The position numbers and the translations under genes are program-made. This document shows positions 32,105-45,234 of a stretch of DNA of 64,000 bases, piece after piece. The DNA comes from Cryphonectria parasitica EP155. Its lineage: Eukaryota > Ascomycota > Sordariomycetes > Diaporthales > Cryphonectriaceae. Positions within the stretch are counted from its first letter, which is position 1. Each line of letters begins with the position of its first letter. The notes beneath the pieces are model-generated. The model was not told where the DNA came from. It did no database searches and saw only the letters and a list, made by a program, of their open reading frames with translations. The stretch spans positions 6,634,001 through 6,698,000 of the forward strand of contig NW_024468909.1 in the NCBI RefSeq assembly GCF_011745365.1, given 5' to 3'.

Positions 32105-34632
32105 CCTCGCGCTTCTCTACTTAGGCAGAACACTCCCAACTAATGTTAGGTGGCTTGTCGTGACGACAGGCCCTCATAAAAACAGCCCCACGTCAGAGTT
32201 GCATCTTGCAAGGGGGAGGTGTGGTTGCGATTGGAGAGGGCTGCCATCGAACAAGGTTGTACTGGCTGTCCATGCGCATGTGCGTGTGCAATCATTTTCG
32301 TGATGTCAGGAAAACATTCCCAGACGAGGAAATAAATTGGAACATGTGGCGCCGCAGGCGTACACTGTGTAACAACTGTTCATAAGACGGGAGCCCAGGC
32401 AACAACCAGGCGTCGCCTGCGCATTGCTCCATTCCCAGCACCGTCATATGCGAGTACTCGGAGGACATAGGTTTCGGTGACTGGGGGCATATCGGCATGC
32501 GAAAGGTAGTACATCATCGAGAGCCTGGGTGTAAGCGTTCTCAAGCCTCGAGGTTGTTGGCGGGGAACGGTGGCTAGCCCCTATTCTAGCACGAGATTAT
32601 TCTGGAACCGAGGGGGCTGAGTGCTGCTGAAGTGCCATGCGAAGACAGCAAGAACAAGGTGTGTTCGTTCATGTTGCACCCAAGGAAACCAAGGCTCTCG
32701 TGTCCCAAAAGAGCACAGGTGGGAGCGAGTGTGGTCAAGTTTCATTGTTCCACAGAGACGGGACATGATGAGCCCATGCGACACTGCCGCCCTCCTGCAT
32801 CTGCAGTTGGGAGGGACCACTCGTCAGAAAGAAGAAGGTCGCCCCGTGCTGTGGTGGCCGGGTGCATCTGTTGAGAGGCGCTGCTCTTCCTTCTGCCCCC
32901 CTTCCTCATCCTCCTTTTCGTCCGCCTTTTTCCTAGGATCAAACGTGCCATCGGGGGCCAAAGGAGGATTGCGTTCAATAGAACAATGTCCCCGGGGCGC
33001 GTGTTTTGTTTGTTGGTTTTTCTTTTTCCCGCAGCGGCTGGGTAGCAATAATAATGCGCCCAACGTGCCAGTGTAACTTGTGGCGTGCGGTCTTGGATGG
33101 TTGCCTTTGAGTGTCTTTGGGTGCCTTCGTCTGCGTGGCATGTGTTACACAGCATCATGGCTTGGCTTAGCTGGCCCGTGTAGCGGACGTGACGTGATAC
33201 ATTTCGTTTGTGTCGGCACACCTCCTCTCTCTTTCTATCGCTCGCTCTTTTTTTCTCTCAAGAGGGGGGGCCTCGAGTCTATATCGAGAGCCGAGAGCAC
33301 ACCGGTCTCGAGGTGACACGACAGCTTGCAGATACATAGCTGCAGGCATGTCAACTATTACTTGGGGTCATCCCACCTGCATTGTCACATGCTTGCGTTC
33401 TAGCAATTTGAATCAGAAATGCAGACGGCCATGCTCTGGTTGAACGGGTAGAACGGAAGAAATAAACCGAAACAAGAGTTGCCAGAATGACCGTGACGAA
33501 AAGAAAAAAAACACTTGAGAAGAAAGTCGAGGCCAGGATCCAGGATACAGGGTCCGGGGCCAAAGCGTGCTTTCAGGGTTCATTCATGTACAAGAAGTTC
33601 GGTACAAGGACCGTGCCGCCTCCGTCTCTTTTCTTAAGCCCCGGCCTCCCGTGCCGTCGCTCCACAAGACATACTACCTGCCATACTGTATGCAAGACCT
33701 TACTCGGTCACTCGTACGAGGATTGCCATCACTGGGCTGGGAAAAGAATATACCGAGTTCCTTATACATTCGACCAAATTTGTAGAGCCTGCCTACCTTG
33801 TTCGAATCGATTCAGATATGGACAGCATGCAGCACATGGCAGCCCGAGATGGTTACATGTTTTCGTATTTACGTCGAATATTTATTATACAGAGAAGAAT
33901 TGGTAAGAAGAAGAGAAAACGGGTTGGTATGGTTAGATAGAAAGAATTTACGTCGAGATAATCTGCGCCATTTGAAAACGAAAATGGGTGTAGTTCAAAG
34001 TTCACAATGTCCTCCCATGGATTTTTTCTTCTCCTCGCAATTCCCATTGCGTCCCCTCCTCCCGAGTATGCCTTTTCTCAAGAAAAACCAGCCGCCCCCA
34101 GGATTCTAAGAAAAATCTTGTTTCAGTGTAAAAGTTTGTGTCGTCTCCTCCTCTTCAAATCGTTCCTCCTCTTTCCAATCCTGTCCGTATACCAAAATAT
34201 CAAGAGCAGAATGCAAAATCGCAAATAGGTATGCGCAGCCGTGTCAAAGCAGTTAAAAACGCCATGCTTGATTATGTGTTGCTGGAACAATGCTGGTACA
34301 GGTCGATGATAGATAATAAGTCGTGATGGTCATTATGCGACGACAACAAGGCGATGCCGCTAGGGGAGGGGGGTTCGAGAGGCACAAAAAAAGGATGGAT
34401 GATGCAGACCCGCCTCGATCTGGGTGAGGGTATTGTTATGGGTGCTGGTTGGACAGTCCTTTGGTCGACCAGGCTGGGGAGATAACAGATTCGAAAGCCT
34501 AACGGGAAACGATAGGGTGCTTTGTCGCTTCATTCTTTGCCAGCCCTCAGAAAACACCACCAATGTCGTATCAAGGGGAGGAGTCCAAAGAAGGACGGAG
34601 GCAGAGAACGGTCGCTTGGCACAAGGTATCGC

Positions 34633-34778
34633 TCACATTAAGCTGCCCTCGTTCCCAAACATGCCGACGCTGTTCCGCCAGCTCTTGCACTTCTCGGAGC
34701 GGTCCTGAACATCGGCCCTAGGGGAGAACATGGACGGCGGAGCGCGGGGCTGCATGACAGACGACCGTCTGGACGGGA

Positions 34779-34816
<38 letters not shown>

Positions 34817-37063
34817 TGATGCTGTTGCTGTTGCTGATGCTGTTGCTGTTGCTGATGCTGTTGCTGTTGCTGATGCTGTTGCTGTTGCTGATGCTGTTGC
34901 TGTTGCTGATGCTGTTGCTGATGCTGAGGCATCTCGTCCACCGCCGCCGCTGTAAGGTCGCCGTGAGCGCCGCCTGTCTGCGAGAGAAGCTTGTTGCTAG
35001 TGGAGCTGAGCCGGCGCGTGAACTCGGTAAAACTCAGCCTCCTGCCGCTGCTCGTCGTCGAGTGGCGTTCCCGGCCCTCTGCGATGGTGCTCGTACGATA
35101 GGCCGACGACGGGTTCAGCCCGACCATCGACTCCTCGGACGTAGTCGTGCCCGCAGAGACAATGCTGCTTTTCCCTGGTGACGAGGCGTTAGGAGCAGTG
35201 GCGCCCTGCGCCACGCCGAGGCTCAGGGAGCCCAGGCCCGAGTGCGTGTAGCTGTGCGTCCTCTGAACGCCGCCGTCGCCGCCACGGCTGCGAGACGACC
35301 CGCTACTCAGGGCCGCAAGTGTCTCGGGGTTGTACGAGATGGGCGAGCGAGGTCCCGCAGAGCCGCGTGGGGACTGGGCAGGCGTTTTGAGGAGTGCTCC
35401 TCCGCTTTCCTGTCTTCTTGTTGCTCCTTCTGTTCGTGGGAATATGGTGGTCGCTCTTCGCGATTCGGGTCTGACGCCGCTCATGTGTCTCTCGAGGTCT
35501 TGCTCCAGTACCAAGTCCTCATCGGTGCTATCTGATGATTCGGCGTAGAAGTCGTCAACATCGACCTCATCGTCATCTCCTTCTTCTTCTTCTTCTTCTT
35601 CTTCTTCTTCTTCTTCTTCTTCTTCTTCTTCTTCTTCTTCCTCCTCCTCCTCTCCGCTCTCGTCGCCGTCCCACGCGCTCTTCAGCTCGAGCTGCTGTGC
35701 CATGCTCACGGGTATGTCAGTCTGGCGATTGTTCATCCTCCGCGCGTCCACCTCCTGCATGAGCGCCTCGAAGCGGGCGAGAGAGCTCAGCTTCTCCTCG
35801 CCGGGGATCTGCTGGTCCGAGCCTGGGATATACTTCATCTGGAAAGCCCGGTCGAGGATCGTCTCGCCGCGGCCCGGTGGTGAGCCCGAGTCCAGGATAG
35901 CCGCTGGGGAGAGCGGCGGGTTGGAGTCCTCGCTGACACGGACAATGCGCACAGGAGAGTGCAGCGCCGAGGACCGGCCCTGGGCTGACGTCCATCCCTC
36001 GATGAAGCCTCCAAAGGCGTCGGTGGGTGTCTCGACGGGCGATGGCAGGTCAGTCGGGAGCTTGGCCGTGTAGCTATGGGTAGTGGCGGTGCCGGCGGTG
36101 GTGGAGCTGATGAGTGAGGAGAGGTCGCTGCGCCGCGACCGCAGACTCGGCGCGTCAGAAATGGTGAGGGGCCTCTGCCGGCTCATGTGAAGGGACGACG
36201 ACGTCTTGTGGTGCAGAGTCGCCCTCGGCGCGCTCGGCGGCCTGAAGCTGGTCATGTCGGTGGCGTCCCGGGGGAGAGCCTGGCCGAAGGGGTTCTGGAA
36301 GGACGGGGAACAAGGTGTCCCCGGGCTCATGGGGCTCATAGGCAGGTTGTCTGGCAAGCTGGGCTGGACGATGGACTGGATGCATGCTGCCCACTCGTGA
36401 AGCCTCGAGGCGTCTCCCTCAGTGCGAAACCACAATGTGGTTGGGCCGTTGTCCTTGTTCGAGACAAGCGTCGCAGCCCGGCTCGACCGTCGCTTTCGTA
36501 TCTTCTCTGTCAGGGGGTCGGGGGCGACGGTGAGAATGAGGGTTGGCAGTGCCGGCATCTGCTTGCGATGCGCAACAACCTGCACCTGACAATGCGTGAC
36601 GTTGCTGACAGCATATTGTTGGGAGGGTTCCCAGTCGTCCTGGAGGAGGAGATCATTGTCAGTTCTGACCCAAGGCTCACGTGCCCCTCTCATTGCATTA
36701 CCACAGCGAGTGGGAGAAGGAGGGGAGGAGCTTGTCTTGCATACCGGATTCTTGTAGATTGAAAGAAATGTACGGCCATGAAAGGACCCGCCCGTCTGGC
36801 TTTTCGCACCGGCGACCTCTCCCTGGGCGCTTCCGATCACAACGTATCGAGTCTGGTGGCCGCCCTCAAAGTCAGGATTTGTTCTTTTACTTTCACTTCT
36901 TCTTCTCTCTCACGGCACAAGCACAAGAGAGAATAAGAAATAATGCAAGGGACAAACCTACCTTCCAAACGGCTCGGCCTAGTATTGATCCCCTGTCCGG
37001 AGGGATTGTCAGATAGCCCTCCATGATTGAGCAGGTGCTCGACCTGCCTCGTGGCGGCGGCAT
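34633..37063 (-). CDS. PH-domain protein with poly-Gln/His and poly-Glu tracts, function unknown
   Basis: Three exons on the minus strand: 37063-36962, 36852-36745 and 36639-34633. The introns of 109 and 105 bp are GT-AG, giving 738 aa. The second intron is a multiple of three, so the frame stays open through it. Start MPPPRGRSSTCSIMEGYLTI was found by joining exon 1 to TRYVVIGS. Residues about 14-145 read as a pleckstrin-homology domain: EGYLTIPPDRGSILGRAVWK at strand 1, FLSIYKNP, and the final helix LWFRTEGDASRLHEWAACIQ. The rest is predicted disordered and Ser/Pro-rich. It has a run of more than 25 Glu near the centre and six or so QQQQQH units before the C-terminus. A PH domain suggests phosphoinositide or membrane binding, but there is no second domain to suggest a pathway. 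Confidence 0.85.
34781..34926. repeat. coding (CAG)n / 18-bp minisatellite encoding poly-Q and QQQQQH
   Basis: Triplet CAG/CAA repeats (minus strand) grade into about six copies of an 18-bp unit encoding QQQQQH, inside the PH-domain gene. The near-identical units indicate recent slippage or unequal exchange. Confidence 0.9.
35578..35652. repeat. coding (GAA)n repeat encoding poly-Glu
   Basis: About 24 consecutive TTC/CTC triplets on the plus strand, which are GAA/GAG on the coding strand, in the PH-domain gene. Confidence 0.92.
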
Positions 37064-40000
37064 GAGGACATGAAGTTTCGGGACTATTCCTCTATTATAG
37101 TAATAGAAAGTGGTAGGCGGCTGTGTGAGAGTGCGTGTGTGGTGAATTGTATGTTATGCAAGGTGTGATTGGAATCAATTAAACATTGGATAGGGCAGCA
37201 GGCATGGTGGAAAAGGGTGGGCGCGAATGAGAACAGAGGAACAGGATGGTCGCCCGATCGGTCTTATCCACTGCTGCACACTCCCCTGGAGGTGCCCCGT
37301 CGAGTCGTTTCCAAGGTCCAATGGTATTGGAGAAAAGGGGAGCCTGGCTACGGAGAAAGGTCCGACTTTTATAGCATCCCACACGACGATAGGTAGGGGT
37401 GTGTTATGTTGTGTCGGTCGTCAGGTTGATGAAGGAAGTTGCCGGGGGCTAGGAAGTAGAAAGCGGGCGAGCTGCAGGAAGCAGATGCAGGAGGGGGCGA
37501 CGGCGCAAGATATGTCAGATCGAAAGCCCAGACCCAAGATCCAAAAACAGCCAAGGACCGAGTCGAGTCGAGAAAATGGATCGACGGGAGAGGGGGAGGC
37601 AGCCCTTCTGGGGAGAAAGGAGGAGGAGGAGTAGGACGGCGCCGAAGACCACCCAGCGTCGTGTCAGTCTGTTTTTATTATCAAGAACGGACAGTACTAC
37701 CACAGTATTATGAACTTTACTGTAGGTCAAAGGGGCGGCTCGCGGCCAAGATCCAGCGCGAGATGTGGATATGGCTGTGGTGTGGTGGTACCTGCATCGA
37801 ACACAGACAGAAAAGAACGTGTCTTGGGAGGTGAATGATGAACCCTTGGGGTGGGTCAGACAAGCCAGCCAGGCCACCCCCAAATACTACCACCACCATC
37901 GTATGTACCCTATGAACACGCTACTATGTACTGTACTGTATGTGGCTAGGCAAGGATAGGCCCTCGTTCCTGCAATGAGTCTAGGCTGCGTTTTAGAAAG
38001 TAGAGGAAAGAGCGACCGGGACCTGTACCGTCCTGGTTGCTTACCCCTGGATACTGTCCCATAGCATCCTTGGGCATCCCTATGTGGACGTCGCCCGAGA
38101 TACAAGGCGAGTACATGGAACCTTGACTATGGTCTGGCTCGTGGGTAGGGGCTGGTCTATGACTGTGGACCCGAGCTCGCTAGCAAATTGGCCTTCTGCA
38201 GCCCACAAGGAGAAAATCGAGGAAGGAAGACAGGGAGCATGGAGGGGGTTGTTCCTGCAGGTCCAGAAACCGGCACTGTCTGGCGACCTGTCAATTTAGA
38301 AAAAGTATCGGTAGTGGAGGTTTGGGGGGGGGGGGGGTTAAGAAGGAGAAAAGAAAAGAACAGCGAAGGTGAGAATACGTTGGCAGTCTAACGAAACAGA
38401 GAGGCATGCTTACATGGTAACACTCAAATATATACAAGTATATAGGTGTTATGGTACAACCACATCACCAACCATACCACGTTGCTGCCATGTCCTGCTA
38501 CGCACTACGTATGTACATACTATGGCAGCACCATGTAGTACTACAGTCATCTCGGGTAACAGGACATGGGTCCAAGAAACAATGGGAACGGCCATATGTC
38601 TTCCCGTGCGTTGTCACTATGTGCCATAGTATGTTCCTCGGAGGAATGTCGAAATACGAGACAAAACCTGCCAACCTCCAATTCCCTTGCGGACGGCCTG
38701 AATTCCGCTTCCACGCGGTGGGGAAACGAGTCGAGGACGCTTGCTGGTCTCAAAAAGAGGCAGACAAGGAGAAGAAGGAAAGAAGGAAAAGATGGCCGAT
38801 GGAACTAGTAGGGGCGCCAGACTAAAGACGGCGTTAGACTTTAAGAGGGAAGCGGTTGCCCCTAACCACGAACCGCAATTTTTAACCAAAGATTGCCCAG
38901 AGAGGGCTGGACACTCGACAGAAAAGAAAAGAAGAAGGAGGGAAAAAGAACCTTGCTCCAAAAATTCCGATTTGATCGAAGCAAAGAAAGAGATCCATGA
39001 CACACATCGGGTCAGACGGATGGTTGGATGGGGCGGGATGGACGGATACATTCTATTTAGTAAGTAGTAGCACTGTAACACCTCTCGCCTGCCGGCCTTC
39101 CATCCAGAACGGATGCAACGCGTGCGCGCATCACAGTTGTGGGAGCCGGCGCGGTGCGGATACTACTATGGTAGGTAAACCTGCAGGAACCTTCTCCTCC
39201 CCTCACTCGCTCTCTTATAACGACAGTGGCCCCTTTTCTACCATAGTACCTCCTCGGCCTAGCCCTCAGATTGACTGGGCGGCGGATGCAACATGATCTA
39301 TCCCGGGTTATTGCCGTACCTGTTTCTCAGAGGGTCTTGCAGGATGCAGTGGAACAACGAGCCACGCAGCCCACTCAGATTCCTCCCTTCAGCCCTTCTT
39401 CTGCATATGTGACGGGTCAGCTATGCGAAGCGCTTTTCTTTTTTCCTTTTTTTCCCTGCCCCCCCCTCCCCTTCTCTCTCGGTACATAGTAGTGCAGCAG
39501 TAACAAGTGTCGACGAGTCACCCGGCCAGCAGATGGGCGTTGCTGACATGAGAGAGTAGGGTCGGCGTATGAGCAGTGGGGCAAGCTTTTTGTCACTCGA
39601 GTCAAGAGGGAAAAGATAGAAATTTGGACTCCACTGCGTCTGTTTTGTCCGTTTATGTCCGTTGGTTCCGTTCCCTGGTAGGCCTTTTGCACCTCGTGGC
39701 TCACCTAGCTGCTGATCCAAGCCCAGCAAAATGGGCTTGTCGCACAGACAATTAGATAAACAGCGGTCATCAACCAGTTGTTTGCATCGATGAGAACATG
39801 TACATAGTAGGAGGAACAGGACGGACCCTGCTAATATGATTCCCATCTGACTCGACTGTCAGCCATGCATGTAAAAATCAACAGAGTCAGTACTTTTACT
39901 GACCTGCATGCCATGCTTTCGCTTACCATGACAATAGGAGCACTGTGGTAGGTAGGATCAGGATGGGCGAGGAGGAGCCTTGTGGATCGTCCGACAATGT

Positions 40001-43000
40001 TGTGTGTATTGACGTCTAGAAAAGTAGCACTTTAGTTTTGTGGATACATCGAAGGGACCTCGGGAGCAATCCATACAGGCCCAGTACTGTCGAATACTCT
40101 TGGAATCCTTAATCTTTTTTTCTTTCTTTTCCTTCTTCTTGCCCACGGGACTATCCGGGCTCAGATCACTAGTTCACAGTCCTCTCAACCTCAGATTCCT
40201 TAAACTACCTGGATCGTGAGGTGGGCGGCCCTAGCCGCGTACGGTTTACTACCGACCCAAGATCCGTCAGCAACCCTCGGCCCCCCCCACCTAAGAAGAA
40301 CCCCTGAAAAATTAACCGGGCCTCTCTTTCTCTCTTGCTCAAGCCTTATCCTGATCATGATCCCGACAATTCGCTTCTCAACAGCTCCATGATCAGTGTT
40401 TGACAAGGAAAAATTTTTGCAAGCGAAGAGCGGGAGAAGATCATAGAAGCCTTTTCTGGTTGAGACTGGCAAGAGTGGACCATTCATTCCGCCTCGTTGC
40501 CGTCTGCACTGGTTTACCTTCATTTTTGCCCCAGCGGCGATAGACGCATCATAACTCCAAGATAACACTCGCTGAAAGGAAGCATTTCCATGTCAGCCTC
40601 ACCTCTCAGATCAACTCTTTGTTGATCCTACATCAAAGTAGTGCATATTGATCATAGTTTCTATTCTACTACGACATAGTACATAGTATGTGCTCCATGA
40701 AGGCTCCTCATCGTCATCAGGGGATCTGGCAGGCTGCCGGCGCAGGGGGACTTCGGAAATGAAAATCGGACGCTTCTCAGTATCGTTCCCTCCCCCCCCC
40801 CACGTAATCTCCTATACAACACAAAACCCCCTTAGATATATGATTATGAAATTGTTTTAATACGGCAGGCTGGCGGTATGGAGAACGCCGTTGACACATA
40901 TGTATGACGTGCTTTGAAGTATTGCTATGTGAACAGACTTGAGGACGTCAACCGAACCTCGGCGAGGACACCAAAACCATCACCATCATCGTCAGCCCTG
41001 AGGGGTCGCCGGATGAGGGGGGGGGGGGATTACTTAGTTTTCGGGCAACCGAGGAGCGGCGTGACACTCTTGGCAGTTACGAACCTCACCAGCGAATTCC
41101 TTGTACTGCCAATGTATGTACCATGGTACTGTGTAGTATGTACAACAGGACATGCCAACTTACCATCCCCTGGAAGGCACGACACATAGATACAGCATTT
41201 TCCCACCTTGCCCCAATAACGTACATGCGGAGTGCAGCAGCAAGTGGATAAAGGGGGGTCCCGCAACTTCCTCTGTAGCTCTTTCCTCTTCTCTCTGCTC
41301 TCTCTCTCTCCTTCCCGTCAAGACTTCTCCTGACTTAGCGTCAGAACGTCGTACCACCCCTCTCCCCAGGTCTTCCTCACCTCCACTTTCAATCGGCAGC
41401 TCGGTTGCGCGACGTCAGTCACCACCCTCCCAGCTAGCCAACCCTCCAGCTTGGCGTTGTTTTTTTTCTCTTTCTTTTTTTCTTTCCTCTTCTTTCCTTC
41501 TTGCCCACCCTTGTTCGCTTTGCCATAGTACTGGCTGTGCTGGTCTGCAGAGATTTTGGCCCGAGCCGCTTGTGACCGAGCGGTCCGCTCTTCAGCCTCC
41601 TCTGCCCCGAAAGGTTGGTACACAACAGAGCTTGGGGGAGATCGCCTTGCAGCTCGCTCGATGAAACATGGGATGGAATAGGCCGGCATGATTATCAAGA
41701 GACGTGGTCGTTGCAGACAGGACAGCCTACACACGAGGCAGGGTGCCGACAACAGCGGCAGGCAGTACGCACCGGGCACCCTTGGTCTGGAGCTATCTGG
41801 ATATCATGCGTATATCTATACGATTCAGGGATGGAAATGCTGCCAGGCTGCTGTTGGCTGAGGCAGGGCCGCCTCGCCCTGTTGTTGTGATATACAACGA
41901 TCGACGAGACGCTTTGGACCACCTCAGCTGCCGCCGGCTTCAACAAGCAACGCAGGGGTGGCAGTACAGGACGATGGCCTCACGGAGGAGTTACAGATCT
42001 CAGTCTACCAAAGTAGGTCCCGCTCTCCACCAGCCTGCGTGCGCACTTGTCGTGGTGATGTCCTAGCGGGACCATACCCTTGGGGCTTAGCTTTCAAAAG
42101 GACATTATCGATGTAGGCAGCCATGTTCTGGCATTTTTCTAGGACTATTCCATTACGATTAGATTCTGGAGACTCACGATACTGGGTGTCCCCTGCTTGC
42201 TGCCATCCAGCCATACCCGCCTCCTCACCAGGATCTCTGGAGATCACCTCGTGTGTCTGTCTACTTGTACCCAGCGCGCTGGGTCTCCTCCACTTGGCGG
42301 CTACGCCGTAAACCATCCAATAGACGAACAATGAAGAAGTCGGGCTTTTGCGAACAGACACTTGATGGTGCTTGGCATGAAGCACACGCGCAGACCAGAC
42401 CACGAAGGACATTGATCTCGTCTAATATCCTGTGCTTTCTACGGGTGGGGTCCAGGGAAGATACAGTAGATAGTGAGAAGCACGGGGCCACAAGAGGGCT
42501 GAGCACAAATCCCACCCCGCGAATAAACGCGAGCCAGTTCGCAAGATTGCAACCAGCCTTCTTGTTGTTGTTGAAGTATGAGGATCTTCGCGGTCCTAGC
42601 GAGCGTGTGCGTCAGGAACCAGCTTACGCGCGCGAGTTCCGCGGACTCCAGCTTCGAGTCATTCTACGGTCGGTCTGAGTGCTGATGAGCCTCAATGCTT
42701 GTCGATCCCTGATGGGAGCTTTTGGGAAGAAGGGGTTTTGTTCTTTTCTGGAACCCTCCTCGGTACCGAGTGTCTGGGAACCGTCACGAGGCTTCCGGAT
42801 GCGGGAGCTACATTTGGCAACAAGCGATAGCCGGCGTTTTCTTTGGGCGGCGCCAGATCGGCTGGCACTTTCCACACGGATGAGATTGTTCTCATGGGCC
42901 ACTGCTGCGCTATCAAGGGTGGGTAATGAGGATCTGACTAGGTCTACAATCTCAGTGGGCAACCTAACAATGTCGTACCAGGATTCTGACATGGCTAGCG

Positions 43001-45234
43001 ACAGGATCATATCTGAGCTTCGCATCGATCGAGACACATGGTTATATACTGTACCATAGAGTATCAGGACTCAAGGGCCAATTACCCATTCATTAATTAA
43101 GGCGACATGAGGATGCCTGTACATACTCTTTGATAGTGTCCAACGCAAGGCCAGTCGAGAGCCAAAAAGCCACCACGGATCAAAAAAGGAAATCCCACCC
43201 AACCCCCCCTCCCAACGGATTCTGAAAGTGCCACGTGGGAAGTGTCCAGACAACATGCAGTCAAATCGGGCGCAGTAATACTTGCATGAAACTATGAACG
43301 GGGTCTGTATCGTCGTCCCGCGATCAAAATTCCTGCCTACGGAGATAAACACCCCCATTTGAGCTCTGGGCGCCGGACCAGCTGACCTCTTATTCAGTAT
43401 CTCTCGCTCGGACCTTTGGGTTTGAAACGAGTCTACCTTTACCCGGCTTTTCCCAGAGCTTCCCACGTGTGCCCACGCGACATTTCTCCCTGAGCACGGC
43501 CCGCTCATTACGATGCTCATGTCAATTGGACATGTCCTTAGATAAACCCTGCCCCCCTCCCACCCTCTCTGTCTCTCTCTCTCTCTTTGCCCCCGGAGCG
43601 AGAAGGTCCCGGGCGAGGGGAGGGGCTCGGAAAACATGCAAAGGGCTACATGCCCGCCCCCTGGCCTGTCCGGAATTATTTGGTCAGTTGAGGTGTTGTT
43701 CTTTTGTTGTGAGCATCGAGGGGGCGGCGCCTTGCTCGGCTTGCTTTCAACCTGTCGGACGTCATGTCCCAAAGATATCGTGAGCGTGGGGAAAGAGGGG
43801 CAGGAGGCGCAGACTAATCACCAATCAATGAATTCAAGACAACGTTATCCGCTCCGCTTCCGCGCCTCTGGGCTTGATACTAAGGCACAACATGGCTGCC
43901 ACGGCCCGAGTGGCTGAGAGGGGGGAACCAGTTTCTCACAGGGAGTTCCTGAGCCGATGGCTGGGCTTCTTACCGATATGCATGTGAGGAACAGGTCTCA
44001 TTCAGGTGGAGCACTTGTCTAGGATCTTATAGCCTGGTGCTTCCCTTCAGCCTCTTTGACGAAAGTCCCCGAGCGGCAGCTTACATGACTATGGAGGATG
44101 GTGATTAGTGATGAGGGTATCGGTGATATTGACTACACTACCTCTTTGGGAGGATATTTTCTGTAATTTCTCGTGATAAGCCTGGCTCAGGTTTATGATC
44201 CAATATATGGGAAGAGTGGACCCTGTTTGAGTGTGTGCATCATGGAGGACCTCGGGAGGCGGTGAAATGACTCTGATGAAAAAATTATGTATGCAGAGCC
44301 GTAAGTCATTCCGGGGTGATTCCAAATCAATTTTGAAGGACGATATACGAAGTCACCAGGCATTCTGAACGTTCATATTGTGGAGAAAGACGGTACCAGC
44401 ATAGTCTTTTTGTTTGAGTGTGTTGTAACTAGAATATTACTTGCCAGACTCTACACCTTCTCTCGCCCTTGCAGTATTCATTCATTCTCCTTGTTCATTA
44501 TTTGCCTTGATATGTCTGACTAGCTGCCATGCTAGGTGATGCAATATTGTCAATGATGAGGAAGTTCACATGGCTCGCACTTCCCAGGAACTGTAGCAGC
44601 TACTAGAGACTAATGAGCCCTTTCAAATATGCTTCAGCATCAATTGTCTGTCTATGAACTGTGCACGTCTAAGCTGCTAGATAGCCCGATCCTATTGTTT
44701 ACACCTTAACAGTCTTGGCCCCATCAAATCCTCCTGTTTGGGCGAGGTCATACCCGCGCTGGTTCGCAAGCAGCCTCAAAGGGCCTCCCCGCCTCCCGTT
44801 CTATCACGAAGTCGCAATTGTAATATCCTAATTGGTATCTAACACACTTATCTACCGGAAAGCCAATGATGCCCAGTCCCTTGAGCAGAAGAGGACTGCT
44901 TCTTCAACCATGCTTATTTAAATATCGTGTGATCACACCAGAACGAAGAAGTATCTTGTCCGTCAGATGTATACCGATCGAAGCCCTTCCAGAGGACCAC
45001 AGTCCATTAATGAACATCATAATCATCATCCATGCTCCGACTTATCCAGGCTTCCGTTAGAAATGCTCACTATTTGAAAGTCAAGTGCTTCCATACTGCC
45101 CAATTATTACCAAGCATCTCCTTAGCACAGTAAGCAACCAGCCATAAATACACTCTGCACAGCCCAAGCCAGCCCAATTGCATGCCAAACTTAACTTAAT
45201 GGGTAGCATCGAGTCTCATGACACTCACTACATA
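37064..45234. other. 8-kb gene-poor region
   Basis: No supported protein or RNA gene. Open frames up to about 230 codons exist on both strands but show no domain, and introns that would join them are not evident. The region holds G14 at 38324-38337, C10 at 40792-40801 and G12 at 41017-41028. Four exact copies of GTACATAGTA lie at 37922, 39482, 39800 and 40679 (the first inverted). From about 44 to 45 kb it becomes more AT-rich. No terminal repeats, transposase or reverse-transcriptase motifs were recognised. Confidence 0.5.

Larger units (their letters stand above)
30496..34632. other. intergenic region rich in microsatellites
   Basis: 4.1 kb between the GNAT gene start (-) and the 3' end of the PH-domain gene (-). 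It contains (TC)n at 30602-30641, a C/TC/TG block at 31469-31561 and a 34-base A run at 32070-32103. No GH3-like, transposase or other domain was recognised on either strand; open frames are microsatellite translations or random. Confidence 0.5.

Noticed and set aside
34813..35181. Leucine-rich plus-strand frame resembling a membrane protein
   Set aside because: It is the antisense reading of the CAG/CAA repeat of the PH-domain gene.
41080..41115. Short resemblance to the 3' part of 5S rRNA (ACCAGCGAATTCCTTG)
   Set aside because: The preceding 80 bases show none of the conserved 5S helices or internal promoter.
42005..43037. Frames at 42005-42412 and 42624-43037 (-) as a possible gene
   Set aside because: No recognisable motif, no convincing splice joining them and no start context; kept only as desert candidates.
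43071..43772. 233-codon minus-strand frame in the desert
   Set aside because: Composition is irregular with Arg/Glu repeats derived from a CT-rich tract (RERERQRG); no domain.
43905..43975. tRNA-like A-box (GCCCGAGTGGCTGAG)
   Set aside because: No matching B-box (GGTTCGANTCC) at a proper distance and no acceptor stem can be paired.
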